A stretch of DNA of 64,000 bases, from assembly GCA_029263455.1 (NCBI GenBank), contig JAJCXM010000019.1, forward strand, positions 186,001 through 250,000, given 5' to 3'. Shown here in pieces: positions 8,102 to 16,981 of this stretch. The stretch's first letter is position 1. Each line of letters begins with the position of its first letter. A program made the translations under genes and the position numbers. Source of the stretch: Holophagae bacterium. GTDB taxonomy: Bacteria; Acidobacteriota; Holophagae; Acanthopleuribacterales; Acanthopleuribacteraceae. The notes under the pieces are model-generated. The model was not told the DNA's origin. It saw nothing but the letters and a program-made list of their open reading frames with translations, and did not search any database.

Positions 8102-8758
8102 TCAGTAGCCATCATCATCTTTATATTGCTGACCTTCTTTATTGAGATGGGATTTCACTTCCCGAACATGTTTCGTGCTGACGACGCTCAATTCAAGCTT
8201 CATCTCGGCATCGGTAACTTCAACTGGCTGCGTGAAATAACCGCCATAGATATGCCAGACCTCCAATTCGTATTTTCCGGGCGGTACACCGCTAATCACA
8301 AATCGGCCCTCTTCATCCGTAGTGGCAAAAAAAGTGTTCTCAACCACGACCACATCCTGGACCATGTCCTGATGAATATTACAATAGACTTTGAATCGTC
8401 CAGGTTGCTGAAAAGTAACGGCCTTGAATTCGCCTTTCGGATAATGACCCAAATCAAATTCAGCGCCTTGATCGCGCGAGAAGACGTTATGTTGGATAGG
8501 ATCTGAGTTATGGAAATGGACCTCTTGCCCTTTGACCACCACCAATAAACGCGGCTCAAAGGACTTGTCCTTTTGATAGGAGATCAGGATTGGAAGCGAC
8601 TTCGTCTGCGGCACTCCCTTCAATTGGACAACCGCATTATCAAAGCTTGATAGTGGTTTGCGCCCGCCTTTTTTCATGACCGAAACAGTGCCCATTAGGT
8701 CACCGGCAAAGCCAACGGAGGTCATGGCAAGAAGTGTCACGCAAAGACTTTTGAACAT
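8102..8758 (-). CDS. Exported cupredoxin-like protein with a carboxypeptidase-regulatory-like domain
   Basis: 218 residues with a signal peptide (about 1-18). A cupredoxin-type region follows: FHNSDPIQHNVFS supplies the first histidine and YCNIHQDM supplies Cys, His and Met, the usual four-ligand type 1 copper set. After it comes EEGRFVISGVPPGKYELEVWH, a beta-sandwich of the carboxypeptidase-regulatory type. Related proteins are often called methylamine-utilisation-like; a role in methylamine use is not implied here. It should act in the periplasm. GGAGGAGG lies 5 nt before the ATG. It is the first gene of the operon with the cyclase and acetyltransferase. Confidence 0.85.
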   Translation of the reverse strand: MFKSLCVTLLAMTSVGFAGDLMGTVSVMKKGGRKPLSSFDNAVVQLKGVPQTKSLPILISYQKDKSFEPRLLVVVKGQEVHFHNSDPIQHNVFSRDQGAEFDLGHYPKGEFKAVTFQQPGRFKVYCNIHQDMVQDVVVVENTFFATTDEEGRFVISGVPPGKYELEVWHIYGGYFTQPVEVTDAEMKLELSVVSTKHVREVKSHLNKEGQQYKDDDGY

Positions 8759-9075
8759 ATATCCTCCTCCAACATAACCATTCTAACCTCACATTGAATT
8801 CCAAAATTTGCGGGTTATGTCATTTCATAACAACACGACAGGGCCCAATGTCCACCAAAACACAAGCTTGGCACCCGTTTTGAACCAATGTGGACACGAT
8901 TTCAGGTCAACGATTGGCATGATCGATCTGTCAGCGCAGACGAGTGATCAGACCTTGAATCTGGGATATGGCTGCTCCGGCTCAACTTTATTTTGTAAAA
9001 ACATAAGTTCGGGGCAACAATCGATTCGCTCGATGCGTCAGAATAGATACATCGAGTACGAAAAGGACTAGGTTC
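8759..9075. other. Divergent intergenic region
   Basis: About 317 bp between the divergent cupredoxin operon and the putative lipoprotein gene. An 87-codon frame on the plus strand lacks a ribosome site and is judged spurious. TGTCCAC and GTGGACA (around 8850 and 8889) form a widely spaced inverted repeat of unknown meaning. Both promoters must lie here, but no clear -35/-10 pair stands out. Confidence 0.45.
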
Positions 9076-9684
9076 ATGCAGCAACTTAAGTTAAGACCAG
9101 CCTGGTTCTTGGCACTAATCAGCCTTCTCTGTTTTTCGTGTACCAATAAGAAGCTGGCATACGAACATTTGAGGATGAACGAATACGATGTCATCGAGTG
9201 GGAAAATGCGAAATTGGGCTTTACGGTACACGAAAAAGGCGAAATCGCCGGTTTCGAGGAGACCTTTGCCAAGGTCTATGGGTCTGACAAGGCGTTTGTA
9301 GAAGAGATAGAGAACTACGCTTTAAAAAAACTTAACCACGTGCAGGTTATTGACGTAGACTCGCCTACCCCACCAGGGTTGGATTTCGTGATTTTTGTTG
9401 AACGCTGGTCGATATTGCAATCGGCATATGCGATACAGCGTCCACCCACCATGGGCCAACCATACGCAAGTTCTCGCAGCAGTAATGTGTGTCATATTTT
9501 ACTTGAAGGTGGCGTGCAAAATCGCGCCGGACAAATCATCTACCGTGGAGAGATAGACGGCTCCTTCGTTTTCAGACATGACAGCACACTTAAGGACGCT
9601 ACCCGGCGCGCTACGGCGATATTTTTGGACTTAATACGTGGTGAGCTCCCCAGCCGTCAGGTGGGAATGGGCAACCCGTCGTAA
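9076..9684 (+). CDS. Putative lipoprotein of unknown function
   Basis: 202 residues. The hydrophobic N-terminus ends in LISLLCFSC, so Cys22 is a likely lipidation site although the residue at -3 is Cys rather than Leu. The mature part has VQVIDVDSPTPPGLDFVIFVERW and later HILLEGGVQNRAGQIIYRGEIDG, resembling small outer-membrane or periplasmic lipoproteins with an alpha/beta fold, but no family can be assigned. A weak AGG lies before the ATG. It lies just upstream of the exporter operon and may end at the hairpin at 9755-9769. Confidence 0.65.
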   Translation: MQQLKLRPAWFLALISLLCFSCTNKKLAYEHLRMNEYDVIEWENAKLGFTVHEKGEIAGFEETFAKVYGSDKAFVEEIENYALKKLNHVQVIDVDSPTPPGLDFVIFVERWSILQSAYAIQRPPTMGQPYASSRSSNVCHILLEGGVQNRAGQIIYRGEIDGSFVFRHDSTLKDATRRATAIFLDLIRGELPSRQVGMGNPS

Positions 9685-9702
9685 GTGTTCGAAATCGAAC
9701 AC
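9685..9702. promoter_or_regulatory. Perfect 8+8 inverted repeat, candidate activator site
   Basis: GTGTTCGA-AA-TCGAACAC. It lies about 115 bp upstream of the -24/-12 promoter at 9817-9831, the distance expected of an enhancer-like site for an NtrC-type activator, and no T-run follows it. Candidate binding site for the response regulator encoded at 14206-15570. Confidence 0.5.
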
Positions 9703-9754
9703 ACCTGTCCGTTGGCGTTCAGTCCAACTCTCGAAGCCAACACCCAGCCTCACG

Positions 9755-9769
9755 CTTGTGCGCCACAAG
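9755..9769. promoter_or_regulatory. Perfect 6+6 inverted repeat, second activator site or terminator stem
   Basis: CTTGTG-CGC-CACAAG followed by TTATTTATTTA. It could terminate the lipoprotein transcript, although its T-tract is interrupted, or serve as a second activator half-site 50 bp upstream of the sigma-54 promoter. Confidence 0.4.
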
Positions 9770-9816
9770 TTATTTATTTAAAGATACTTAAAGAAATGAC
9801 CACCGATCACCCTCGC

Positions 9817-9831
9817 TGGCATTGAACTTGC
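9817..9831 (+). promoter_or_regulatory. Sigma-54 (-24/-12) promoter of the exporter operon
   Basis: TGGCATTGAACTTGC matches the TGGCAC-N5-TTGC consensus, with GG and GC separated by exactly 10 nt. The predicted start falls near 9843, before GGAGG (9845-9849) and ATG 9856. The operon itself encodes an NtrC-type activator and its kinase. Confidence 0.75.
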
Positions 9832-9855
9832 CCTTCATAACGTCGGAGGCAGTCA

Positions 9856-11112
9856 ATGGATCGCGAGATATCACCTCGGCCTAAACAATTGAAACGGATG
9901 CTTGTGATCGTTCTGTTTACGGCCACGGCCATCGCTCTTTTGATCGCTTTTCGCAGCTTGATTCGGCCATCTATCGACCTTAAAGAGGTACGCACAGCTC
10001 AAGTTATCAGAGGCGATCTTTCCGCTTCCATTTCGGCGTCAGGTCTATTGGAACCGCTGGATGCCAGCGTCATCGTCAGCCAAGTGCAAGGTCGTCTTGA
10101 GCAAGTCATTCATTTAAACGGCGATGCTGTTTCGAAGGGTGACACCATCATGACGATCAGCACACCTGAACAACTATCGAGTTTACAGCAATTACAAGAC
10201 CGCATCCGCATGAAGCAATCGAGCAGACAGGCGAAACAACTTGAATCACAAATTGCCTTGGCACAGCTGGCCTCAAGCATCGAACTCAAGCAAGTCGACC
10301 GCCAGGCCGTGGACGCGGCCTTCAATCGTCAAAAGGAGCTGCACAGTCAAGGACTAGCATCAAAGTCCCAGGTCGAGGAATCCGAAATAGCAGCACGAAA
10401 AGCAGAAATAGAGTTGAAGCAACTCAAGCTATCTTTAGGGCGCAATGAGAAGCTTTTCGCGGCCCAACTTGACGCATTGGATGCCGAACTGGATTCGATG
10501 AAAGAAGACCAACGCCAGATCCAAGCCACCATTGACTCGTCGCATGTTGTGGCTGATCGGGCAGGCGTATTAACTTTTGCCTTAAGTGAACCCGGCCAGA
10601 TCATTGATAAAGGTACATTGTTAGCGCGTATTGCCGATTTGACTCAGTTCCGCGTGGTTGCCTCCCTGTCCGATTTTTATGCCTCTCAAATCAAGCGAGG
10701 ACTACCAGCGACGATTGACGTCAATGGCCATATTCTTCAGGGTTCAGTCGCTCAAGTACTACCCGAAATTCTGGATGGCGCACAGAAACTGTTGATAACG
10801 CTTGACGATCCTTCTCATGGGAGTCTGCATGCATCGTTACGCGTATCGGTTTCAATCATTACGCAAACTCTGGCCAATACGCTCAAGGTCAAAAGCGGTC
10901 CGTTTTTTGTGGGCGCAGGACAAAACGATGTCTTTCGCCTAGAGAGCAATTTTGCCACGCGCATGCAGGTCCAATTGGGCCTGGCCAATCGGCACGAAAT
11001 CCAAGTTATCGAGGGCCTAAGTGAAGGCGACCACATCATCATCTCAGACATGGCTCGATACCAACATCTACAGCGTCTACCGCTGAAAACGCCAAGAGGA
11101 GTAAATCCATGA
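9856..11112 (+). CDS. Periplasmic adaptor (MacA/HlyD-type membrane fusion protein)
   Basis: 418 residues. One N-terminal membrane anchor (about 15-33), then a lipoyl/barrel-sandwich half (SGLLEPLDASVIVSQVQGRLEQV...NGDAVSKGDTIMTI), a long coiled-coil hairpin (about 110-220, rich in Gln/Lys/Glu), the second lipoyl half (DRAGVLTFALSEPGQIIDKGTLLARI) and beta-barrel/membrane-proximal domains. This is the tripartite-efflux adaptor plan; with MacB-type permeases it links the inner-membrane ABC transporter to an outer-membrane channel. GGAGG lies 6 nt before the ATG. First gene of a six-gene unit with ATGA-type overlaps; no outer-membrane TolC gene is nearby. Confidence 0.9.
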   Translation: MDREISPRPKQLKRMLVIVLFTATAIALLIAFRSLIRPSIDLKEVRTAQVIRGDLSASISASGLLEPLDASVIVSQVQGRLEQVIHLNGDAVSKGDTIMTISTPEQLSSLQQLQDRIRMKQSSRQAKQLESQIALAQLASSIELKQVDRQAVDAAFNRQKELHSQGLASKSQVEESEIAARKAEIELKQLKLSLGRNEKLFAAQLDALDAELDSMKEDQRQIQATIDSSHVVADRAGVLTFALSEPGQIIDKGTLLARIADLTQFRVVASLSDFYASQIKRGLPATIDVNGHILQGSVAQVLPEILDGAQKLLITLDDPSHGSLHASLRVSVSIITQTLANTLKVKSGPFFVGAGQNDVFRLESNFATRMQVQLGLANRHEIQVIEGLSEGDHIIISDMARYQHLQRLPLKTPRGVNP

Positions 11113-11774
11113 TTCAACTTCAGGGAATCATCAAGAAGTACCGCACCGATCGTATTGAAACATTGGCACTTGAGGACATCGACCTGCACGTAAAACGCGG
11201 TGAGTTCTTGAGCGTCATGGGACCATCTGGCTGTGGAAAAAGTACGCTATTAAACATTCTGGGTTTGCTAGATATCCCCGATGGCGGCACCATGACCATC
11301 AACGAAAAAGAGGTTTTGGCGCAAACAGCCAATCAACATGCCCGTTTCCGCAATCAACACATAGGATTCATTTTTCAATCATTTCACTTGGTGCCAGACC
11401 TAACCGTGGTAGACAACGTTGAAATCCCGCTGTTGTATCGCAAGGTTGCTAACAAGGAACGACGCCAACGCGCGTTACATGCCTTGGAGCAAGTTGGCTT
11501 AACGCCACGAACAAATCATTACCCGACTCAGCTATCGGGCGGACAACAACAGCGTGTGGCCATCGCCCGAGCGATTGTTGGGGAACCCGATATTATCCTG
11601 GCTGACGAACCAACCGGCAACCTCGATAGTCAAATGGGCGACGAGATTATGGACATCCTCACGACCTTGAACAAACAAAAGGCCACCTCGATTGTGATGG
11701 TGACGCACGACCAACTGAAAGCCGATCAAACAAACCGCATCGTGCGCATGTTTGACGGACGCGTCGTGGATTGA
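11109..11774 (+). CDS. ABC transporter ATPase, MacB/LolD type
   Basis: 221 residues with a complete nucleotide-binding domain: Walker A GPSGCGKS (residues 38-45), a Q-loop in [15 protein letters not shown], signature [15 protein letters not shown], Walker [15 protein letters not shown] and an H-loop TH. The [18 protein letters not shown] segment is characteristic of the MacB/LolD/FtsE group that powers mechanotransmission rather than substrate passage through the membrane. It should pair with the two downstream permeases. Start overlaps the adaptor stop (ATGA), with GAGGAG upstream. Confidence 0.95.
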   Translation: MIQLQGIIKKYRTDRIETLALEDIDLHVKRGEFLSVMGPSGCGKSTLLNILGLLDIPDGGTMTINEKEVLAQTANQHARFRNQHIGFIFQSFHLVPDLTVVDNVEIPLLYRKVANKERRQRALHALEQVGLTPRTNHYPTQLSGGQQQRVAIARAIVGEPDIILADEPTGNLDSQMGDEIMDILTTLNKQKATSIVMVTHDQLKADQTNRIVRMFDGRVVD

Positions 11775-11776
11775 AC

Positions 11777-13027
11777 ATGATTTACCATTACATCAAGACT
11801 TCGCTCAAAGTTCTGGCACGCCGAAAACTATTCACCGCTGTAAGTCTATTTGGCGTTGGATTCACACTCATTGTGTTGGTGGTTGTCACCGCCATGATCG
11901 ACCACCTGCTATTCCCGACGGGCCCTGAACGCAACCATGCCCGCACGCTAATCGTTGAATCCATGGTCATGCGCAGCCCTGATCGAGGTTCTTCGCGAAG
12001 CGGTCAAATGGGCTATCGCTTCTTGTCCCGTCATGTCAAAACGCTACCGTCGGCCCATCGAGTCTCCATCTTTTCTGAGACCGATAGTGCGCTTTCCTTT
12101 GTGCCAACTGGAAAAATCAGCTCAGAAATGATGCATACCGACGCCGAGTATTGGCAGATTTTCGAATTTGACTTTATCGAAGGTGAGGCTTTTAGCCAGC
12201 AAGACATGAGCGCAGGAAACATGGTCGCCGTTATTAACCAAACAACGCGACGCAATTTTTTTGGCGACAATCCGGCTCTTGGTCAAGAGATCAACATTGA
12301 CGGCCAATCATTCAGAGTCAAAGGCATCGTTCGAGACGTGCCACTGATCGAATACCACGCTTATTCAGATGTTTGGGTTCCCATTACCACCTACAAATCA
12401 ACCACTTATCGTGAAGCCATGATGGGCGATTTTCGGGCTGCCATTTTGGCTGAAAAGAGCGATGACCTGGCCACCATCAAAGCCGAATTCCAGGCAATGT
12501 TGCCGCTGATAGATTTCCCCGACCCTAAACAATACAACTATATGAATGGCGGTGCCGACACCCGTATCGAGCTATTGGCGCGCGATATGTTTAATGAATA
12601 CGATCAAGCCGAAAGTAGCGCAGCTAAGTTGATCAGCATCGCTATTGGTTTAATGGTTCTGTTCATGTCACTGCCCGCCATCAATCTCATTAACATCAAC
12701 GTTTCACGCATCATGGAACGTTCAACGGAAATAGGGATCCGCAAAGCTTTTGGAGCGTCCTCTCGGCACTTGGTCGTGCAGTTCCTGTCTGAGAACATGA
12801 TCCTAACCGCACTTGGTGGCTTATTAGGTTACGTAGGTGCCGCAATCGTTTTGAGGATGATCGAGTCTAGCGACCTCATCGCCTATGCCGACTTCCATCT
12901 AAATTTCAGAATATTTATCGTCGGTCTGGGATTGATCTTCATTTTCGGATTGCTTTCAGGCGTCTACCCGGCCTGGAAAATGTCGCGCCTTTCCCCAGTT
13001 CAAGCACTTCGAGGAGGGCAAGCATGA
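11777..13027 (+). CDS. MacB/FtsX-type ABC permease 1
   Basis: About 416 residues. Topology: one N-terminal helix (about 20-40), a periplasmic MacB-core-like domain of about 240 residues (ending RIELLARDMFNEYDQAESS), then three C-terminal helices with the FtsX motif IMERSTEIGIRKAFGASSRHLVVQFLSEN and the ending WKMSRLSPVQALRGG. This is a type VII ABC permease half. The start is either ATG 11777 or TTG 11771, which overlaps the ATPase stop as TTGA; GTGGA lies 6-7 nt before the ATG. Probably forms a heterodimer with permease 2. Confidence 0.92.
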   Translation: MIYHYIKTSLKVLARRKLFTAVSLFGVGFTLIVLVVVTAMIDHLLFPTGPERNHARTLIVESMVMRSPDRGSSRSGQMGYRFLSRHVKTLPSAHRVSIFSETDSALSFVPTGKISSEMMHTDAEYWQIFEFDFIEGEAFSQQDMSAGNMVAVINQTTRRNFFGDNPALGQEINIDGQSFRVKGIVRDVPLIEYHAYSDVWVPITTYKSTTYREAMMGDFRAAILAEKSDDLATIKAEFQAMLPLIDFPDPKQYNYMNGGADTRIELLARDMFNEYDQAESSAAKLISIAIGLMVLFMSLPAINLININVSRIMERSTEIGIRKAFGASSRHLVVQFLSENMILTALGGLLGYVGAAIVLRMIESSDLIAYADFHLNFRIFIVGLGLIFIFGLLSGVYPAWKMSRLSPVQALRGGQA

Positions 13028-14202
13028 TCCAACAACTATTCAAAATGATATGGAAACGAAAGCGTGCAGCCTCATTAATCATCGCCGAAATCATGGTGTG
13101 TTTTTTGGTCATTTTCGTCGTCACTTCTTTTGCAATCCATTATTGGGACCTGTCACGTCAACCGCTTGGTTTCAAATACGAAAATATGTGGCAAATAAAT
13201 TTTGACACGGGCGGTGAGTGGGATAGTGAACACACCAAAATCATCGACGACTTAATACGGGCGGCCCGAGAATTTCCGCAAGTAGTCGATTTAGCTCCCT
13301 TGAGTGTACCGCCTTTCCGCGGCTCCACATGGACAAGCACGGTCTTTTATGACGGCATGACTCACGATGCCATCCACAACAGTACAAGTGACGGCTTTGC
13401 AGATCTTGTCGGCCTCGAAATCATTGAGGGTCGTTGGTTTGGTCCACAAGATAACGGCCAAAGCTATATTCCCGTGGTCATTAACCAACGCCTTAAAGAC
13501 CTGCTCTTTGCCAATGAATCACCGCTAGGTAAGAATATTGCCGATAACGAAAGCGACGAACGTCGGGTGGTGGGCGTCATTAAAGAGTTCCGCCAACATG
13601 GTGAGATGCGGCCACTGGCTACCTACGCGTTTCGACGCGTGCGTACCGATATGCCGTCCGATCTGTTTCTGAGAGGACTAGCGGTAAAAGTTAAGCCGGG
13701 AACGTCGGTCCAGTTTGAAGAAGAACTTCTAAATTCATTTGACGCTATTGCCAAGACATGGCGTTTCACCGCAACTCCATGGCATGAATCGCGACAAAGC
13801 CAAATGAACCGCGTGCGTATCCCCATCCTAATCATGATCACCATAGCTGGGTTTCTGATGCTGATGGTTGCTATGGGTTTGTTTGGCGTCTTATGGCAAA
13901 GCATCACGCAACGACGTCAAGAGCTTGGTGTTCGGCGTGCCTTTGGCGCGACGTCTAAGCACATTCACCTTCAGATTACCGGCGAACTGTGGGTGAAAGC
14001 CTGCCTGGGAATGGGTATTGGGTTGCTGATCGCCATACAAGCCCCTTTATTGGGTCTGTTTGGCTTCATCCAGTTGACTGTATATGCTAAGAGTATGTTG
14101 GTCTCTATCCTTTTTGTCCTTACGTTGGTTACTCTATGTGCTTGGTATCCTAGTTGGATGGCCACCAAGATAGAGCCGGCGGAAGCTTTACACTACGAGT
14201 AA
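13024..14202 (+). CDS. MacB/FtsX-type ABC permease 2
   Basis: 392 residues with the same plan as permease 1: a helix near 18-38, a periplasmic domain (FKYENMWQINFD..., GRWFGPQDNGQSYIPVVINQRL), then three helices with the motif ITQRRQELGVRRAFGATSKHIHLQI and the ending WMATKIEPAEALHYE. Its start overlaps the permease 1 stop (ATGA), with GGAGG 6 nt upstream. Two different FtsX-like halves sharing one ATPase suggest a heterodimeric exporter, perhaps for a peptide or small molecule; the substrate cannot be read from the sequence. Confidence 0.92.
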   Translation: MIQQLFKMIWKRKRAASLIIAEIMVCFLVIFVVTSFAIHYWDLSRQPLGFKYENMWQINFDTGGEWDSEHTKIIDDLIRAAREFPQVVDLAPLSVPPFRGSTWTSTVFYDGMTHDAIHNSTSDGFADLVGLEIIEGRWFGPQDNGQSYIPVVINQRLKDLLFANESPLGKNIADNESDERRVVGVIKEFRQHGEMRPLATYAFRRVRTDMPSDLFLRGLAVKVKPGTSVQFEEELLNSFDAIAKTWRFTATPWHESRQSQMNRVRIPILIMITIAGFLMLMVAMGLFGVLWQSITQRRQELGVRRAFGATSKHIHLQITGELWVKACLGMGIGLLIAIQAPLLGLFGFIQLTVYAKSMLVSILFVLTLVTLCAWYPSWMATKIEPAEALHYE

Positions 14203-14205
14203 TTC

Positions 14206-15570
14206 ATGAAATCCAAGCCCTGCGTTCTCGTCGCTGATGACGACCAATCTGTTGTCAAAGCCATTTCACTTGTACTGCGAAAGCACGGCTTTGAGGTGTT
14301 GACCGCTGCGACACCCTCTCAAACACTTGACCTGCAGGAAACTGCCCAAATCGTCATCCAAGACATGAATTTTTCGCGCGCCACTTCGGGCGAAGAAGGC
14401 CTAGCCTTACTTGCTCAACTAAAGGCAAAAAGGCCACAACTGCCCGTCATCTTAATGACGGCCTGGGGATCCATCCCATTAGCTGTCAACGGGGTCAAAC
14501 AAGGTGCCTTTGACTTCTTGACCAAACCTTGGGATAACCAACACCTTATCCGAATCATCCAAACAGCGTTGACGCTCGCTAAACCGGCTTCTAGCACCGT
14601 ACCTGAACGCAACGATCTAGATCGCAATTTAAAAATCGGCGGCATCCTAGGTCATGACCGGCAATTGAGAAGCGTGTTGCATACGGTCGCTCGCGTGAGT
14701 CGTACAGATGCGCCCGTGCTCATACTAGGTGCTTCAGGGACCGGCAAAGAATTAGTGGCCGAAGCCATTCATATCAATAGCTCACGCAGTCAGCAGCCTT
14801 TTGTAAAGGTGAACCTGGGCGGCATTCCGACAAGCCTCTTCGAAAGCGAAATGTTTGGTCATGTCAAAGGGGCTTTCACCGACGCTCATCACAATCGACA
14901 AGGCCGTTTTGCTGCCGCCCAAGGTGGCACTTTGTTCTTAGACGAAATTGGTGATTTGGATTTAACATCTCAAGTAAAGCTACTTCGCGTCTTACAAGAT
15001 CAACGCTATGAAGTATTAGGTAGTTCACGCCCAGTCAAGGCCGACGTGCGCATAGTATCGGCCACCAACCGTGACCTAACCGAGTTGGTCGCCGAAGGTA
15101 AGTTCCGGGAGGATCTGCTCTATCGCGTCAACCTAATCACCCTGAAATTGCCAAAACTAGAGCAACGGCGTGACGATGTCCCTGAACTCGCGCAACACTT
15201 CGCACATCTAGCTGCAACCCATCAGAATCTGCCATCCGCCAACATCAGCCAAACAGCCATACAGTGGCTCATGAAACAACCCTGGCCAGGAAACATCAGG
15301 CAACTAAAACAGACCATTGATCGGGCTGTGATCATGAAAGGCAGCGCTGAGCTTGACCATCTCGACTTTCGCGATTCCCAAACCGCCAATAGATTTAGCA
15401 AAGACGAACTGCCAAATGTTGGCGCGATGACGCTTGACGAGATAGAAAAAGCCATGATTGAGAAGAGCCTCAAACATCATAGTGGCAACATAAGTCGAGC
15501 GGCGGAATCGTTAGGACTAAGTCGGGCCGCCTTTTACCGCAGGCTCGATAAATACCGAGTGGATACGTGA
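14206..15570 (+). CDS. NtrC-type sigma-54-dependent response regulator
   Basis: 454 residues. Receiver domain at 5-120 with the acidic cluster DDD 11-13, phospho-acceptor Asp53 (VIQDMNF) and TKPW with the conserved Lys near 106. AAA+ domain with Walker A GASGTGKE near 175-182, a loop-1 motif at 223-228 that reads GAFTDA instead of the canonical GAFTGA, GTLFLDEIGDLD, and the arginine-finger region. A Fis-like HTH ends the protein (NISRAAESLGLSRAAFYRRLDKY). It should activate sigma-54 promoters such as the one at 9817. It starts 3 bp after permease 2. Confidence 0.93.
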   Translation: MKSKPCVLVADDDQSVVKAISLVLRKHGFEVLTAATPSQTLDLQETAQIVIQDMNFSRATSGEEGLALLAQLKAKRPQLPVILMTAWGSIPLAVNGVKQGAFDFLTKPWDNQHLIRIIQTALTLAKPASSTVPERNDLDRNLKIGGILGHDRQLRSVLHTVARVSRTDAPVLILGASGTGKELVAEAIHINSSRSQQPFVKVNLGGIPTSLFESEMFGHVKGAFTDAHHNRQGRFAAAQGGTLFLDEIGDLDLTSQVKLLRVLQDQRYEVLGSSRPVKADVRIVSATNRDLTELVAEGKFREDLLYRVNLITLKLPKLEQRRDDVPELAQHFAHLAATHQNLPSANISQTAIQWLMKQPWPGNIRQLKQTIDRAVIMKGSAELDHLDFRDSQTANRFSKDELPNVGAMTLDEIEKAMIEKSLKHHSGNISRAAESLGLSRAAFYRRLDKYRVDT

Positions 15571-16877
15571 GCTTAAGGACTCGACTCACCCTATACCTGA
15601 CATCACTACACATCTTGATGGCTTATGTCGCCATAAGTCTCTTTGAAACCAGCCGCACAAAGTTCTTTCTGTTTGAGATCGTTTTACTCATTTCAGTCGT
15701 GTTATCTAGCCGTTTGATCAATCAACTTACTGCGCCTTCTGATTTTCTAGAGGTAGGCGTTGATCAACTCAATGCTGGCGAGTTCAGCACCCGCATTCGT
15801 CCTGTTGGTCTACCAGAAGTTGACCAGTTAATCTCTGTTTACAATCAAATGATTGATCGTCTGCACCGCGCACAGTTGGATTTAGGCGAGAAACGCGGAT
15901 TCTTAGAGAAGCTACTTGAAGCAACGCCTGCGGCCATCATGACTTTGGATTTTGACGGCAAATTGTCCACCCTAAACGCCGCTGCATTGAACCTGATCGG
16001 CGGCGAGGGTGCGGAATTGGTAGGCAAACGTCTATCTGATTTGGATCTGCCATTGGCAACCTCTCTAGCTAAACTTGAGCAAGGCACTAGCAAAATCATT
16101 AACTATCAAGGCTTTCGAAGACTAAATTGTCGGCACTCTGGCTTCATTGACCGCGGTTTTTCGCGCTCATTCTATATCGTTGAGGATTTGACCCAAGAAC
16201 TGCACGAATCCGAACGATCAGCCTATGAAAACTTAGTCCGTATGGTGTCACATGAAGTCAACAATACGGTCGGTGCATCTAACTCATTGCTTGAATCATG
16301 CCGCGCGTTTCGAAAGAACATGAACGAAAGCGATCAAGCCGACTTCATTGAGGCCATCGACATCGTGACGGCACGGAACGAGAGCCTCAACCAGTTCGTG
16401 CGTAAATTTGCGCAAGTGGTTAAGATCCCTGAGTTGGTTAAGAGCCCCGTCGACCTGAACGAGTTATTAACAGACATTGCCAAGTTGATCACGCCCATGG
16501 CTAAGGAACATGGCGTTTCCGTGGAATTTGTTGGGGACACGACGTTGGCAGCTATCCGTCTGGATCGACATCTGATGGACCAAGCCTTGCTCAACATCGC
16601 AAAAAACGCCGTCGAAGCGACACCCGAAAACGGTAGTGTCATGCTGAGGACAGCCGTACAAAACCAGCAAATCGTAGTGGAAATCTGCGACAGCGGCGAT
16701 GGTCTGCAAAAGGACGGCTCACAAATGATGTTCAGCCCCTTTTTCACCACTAAACCTTCGGGTCAAGGCCTTGGATTGGTCTTAGTCAGTGAGGTTCTAT
16801 CGCGCCATGAGTGTGAATTCTCCTTAACAAGCGAGCAGGGGTTTACCGTTTTCAGAATCCGTTTCCCAAAGACATGA
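15567..16877 (+). CDS. NtrB-like membrane sensor histidine kinase
   Basis: 436 residues. Two N-terminal membrane helices (about 9-28 and 33-52) lie close together, leaving almost no periplasmic loop; then come a HAMP-like linker, a PAS domain (LLEATPAAIMTLDFDGKLSTLNAAAL, about 115-205), a phosphotransfer box MVSHEVNNTVG (His near 228) and a HATPase_c domain (NIAKNAVEATPE, ICDSGDGL, PFFTTKPSGQGLGLVLV). The absent sensor loop suggests it senses within the membrane or through the exporter or PAS. The start is GTG overlapping the regulator stop as GTGA. Confidence 0.93.
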   Translation: MSLRTRLTLYLTSLHILMAYVAISLFETSRTKFFLFEIVLLISVVLSSRLINQLTAPSDFLEVGVDQLNAGEFSTRIRPVGLPEVDQLISVYNQMIDRLHRAQLDLGEKRGFLEKLLEATPAAIMTLDFDGKLSTLNAAALNLIGGEGAELVGKRLSDLDLPLATSLAKLEQGTSKIINYQGFRRLNCRHSGFIDRGFSRSFYIVEDLTQELHESERSAYENLVRMVSHEVNNTVGASNSLLESCRAFRKNMNESDQADFIEAIDIVTARNESLNQFVRKFAQVVKIPELVKSPVDLNELLTDIAKLITPMAKEHGVSVEFVGDTTLAAIRLDRHLMDQALLNIAKNAVEATPENGSVMLRTAVQNQQIVVEICDSGDGLQKDGSQMMFSPFFTTKPSGQGLGLVLVSEVLSRHECEFSLTSEQGFTVFRIRFPKT

Positions 16878-16967
16878 GTTATTCAGAATATGACGACGAT
16901 AATCGGTTACCTGGTCGGCAAGTAGGCTTTTCTCGAAAGTAACGTTCAAGTTCCGCGCCATTTGTCC

Positions 16968-16973
16968 TATAAT
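16968..16973 (+). promoter_or_regulatory. -10 element of the GntR gene, leaderless start
   Basis: TATAAT, with TTCAAG at 16945-16950 as a -35 candidate (17-nt spacer). It ends 8 nt before ATG 16982 and no ribosome site is present, so the message should start at the ATG. The operator at 16971-16981 overlaps it. Confidence 0.65.
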
Positions 16974-16981
16974 TCTAGAAC
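16971..16981. promoter_or_regulatory. GntR operator 1 (autoregulatory)
   Basis: AATTCTAGAAC, containing the palindrome TTCTAGAA. It covers the 3' half of the -10 element and reaches the base before the start codon. Its exact reverse complement occurs at 17922-17932 ahead of the peptidase gene. Confidence 0.68.

Noticed and set aside
8808-9071. 87-codon plus-strand frame in the cupredoxin/lipoprotein gap
   Set aside because: No ribosome site and no protein-like pattern; it lies where two divergent promoters are expected.
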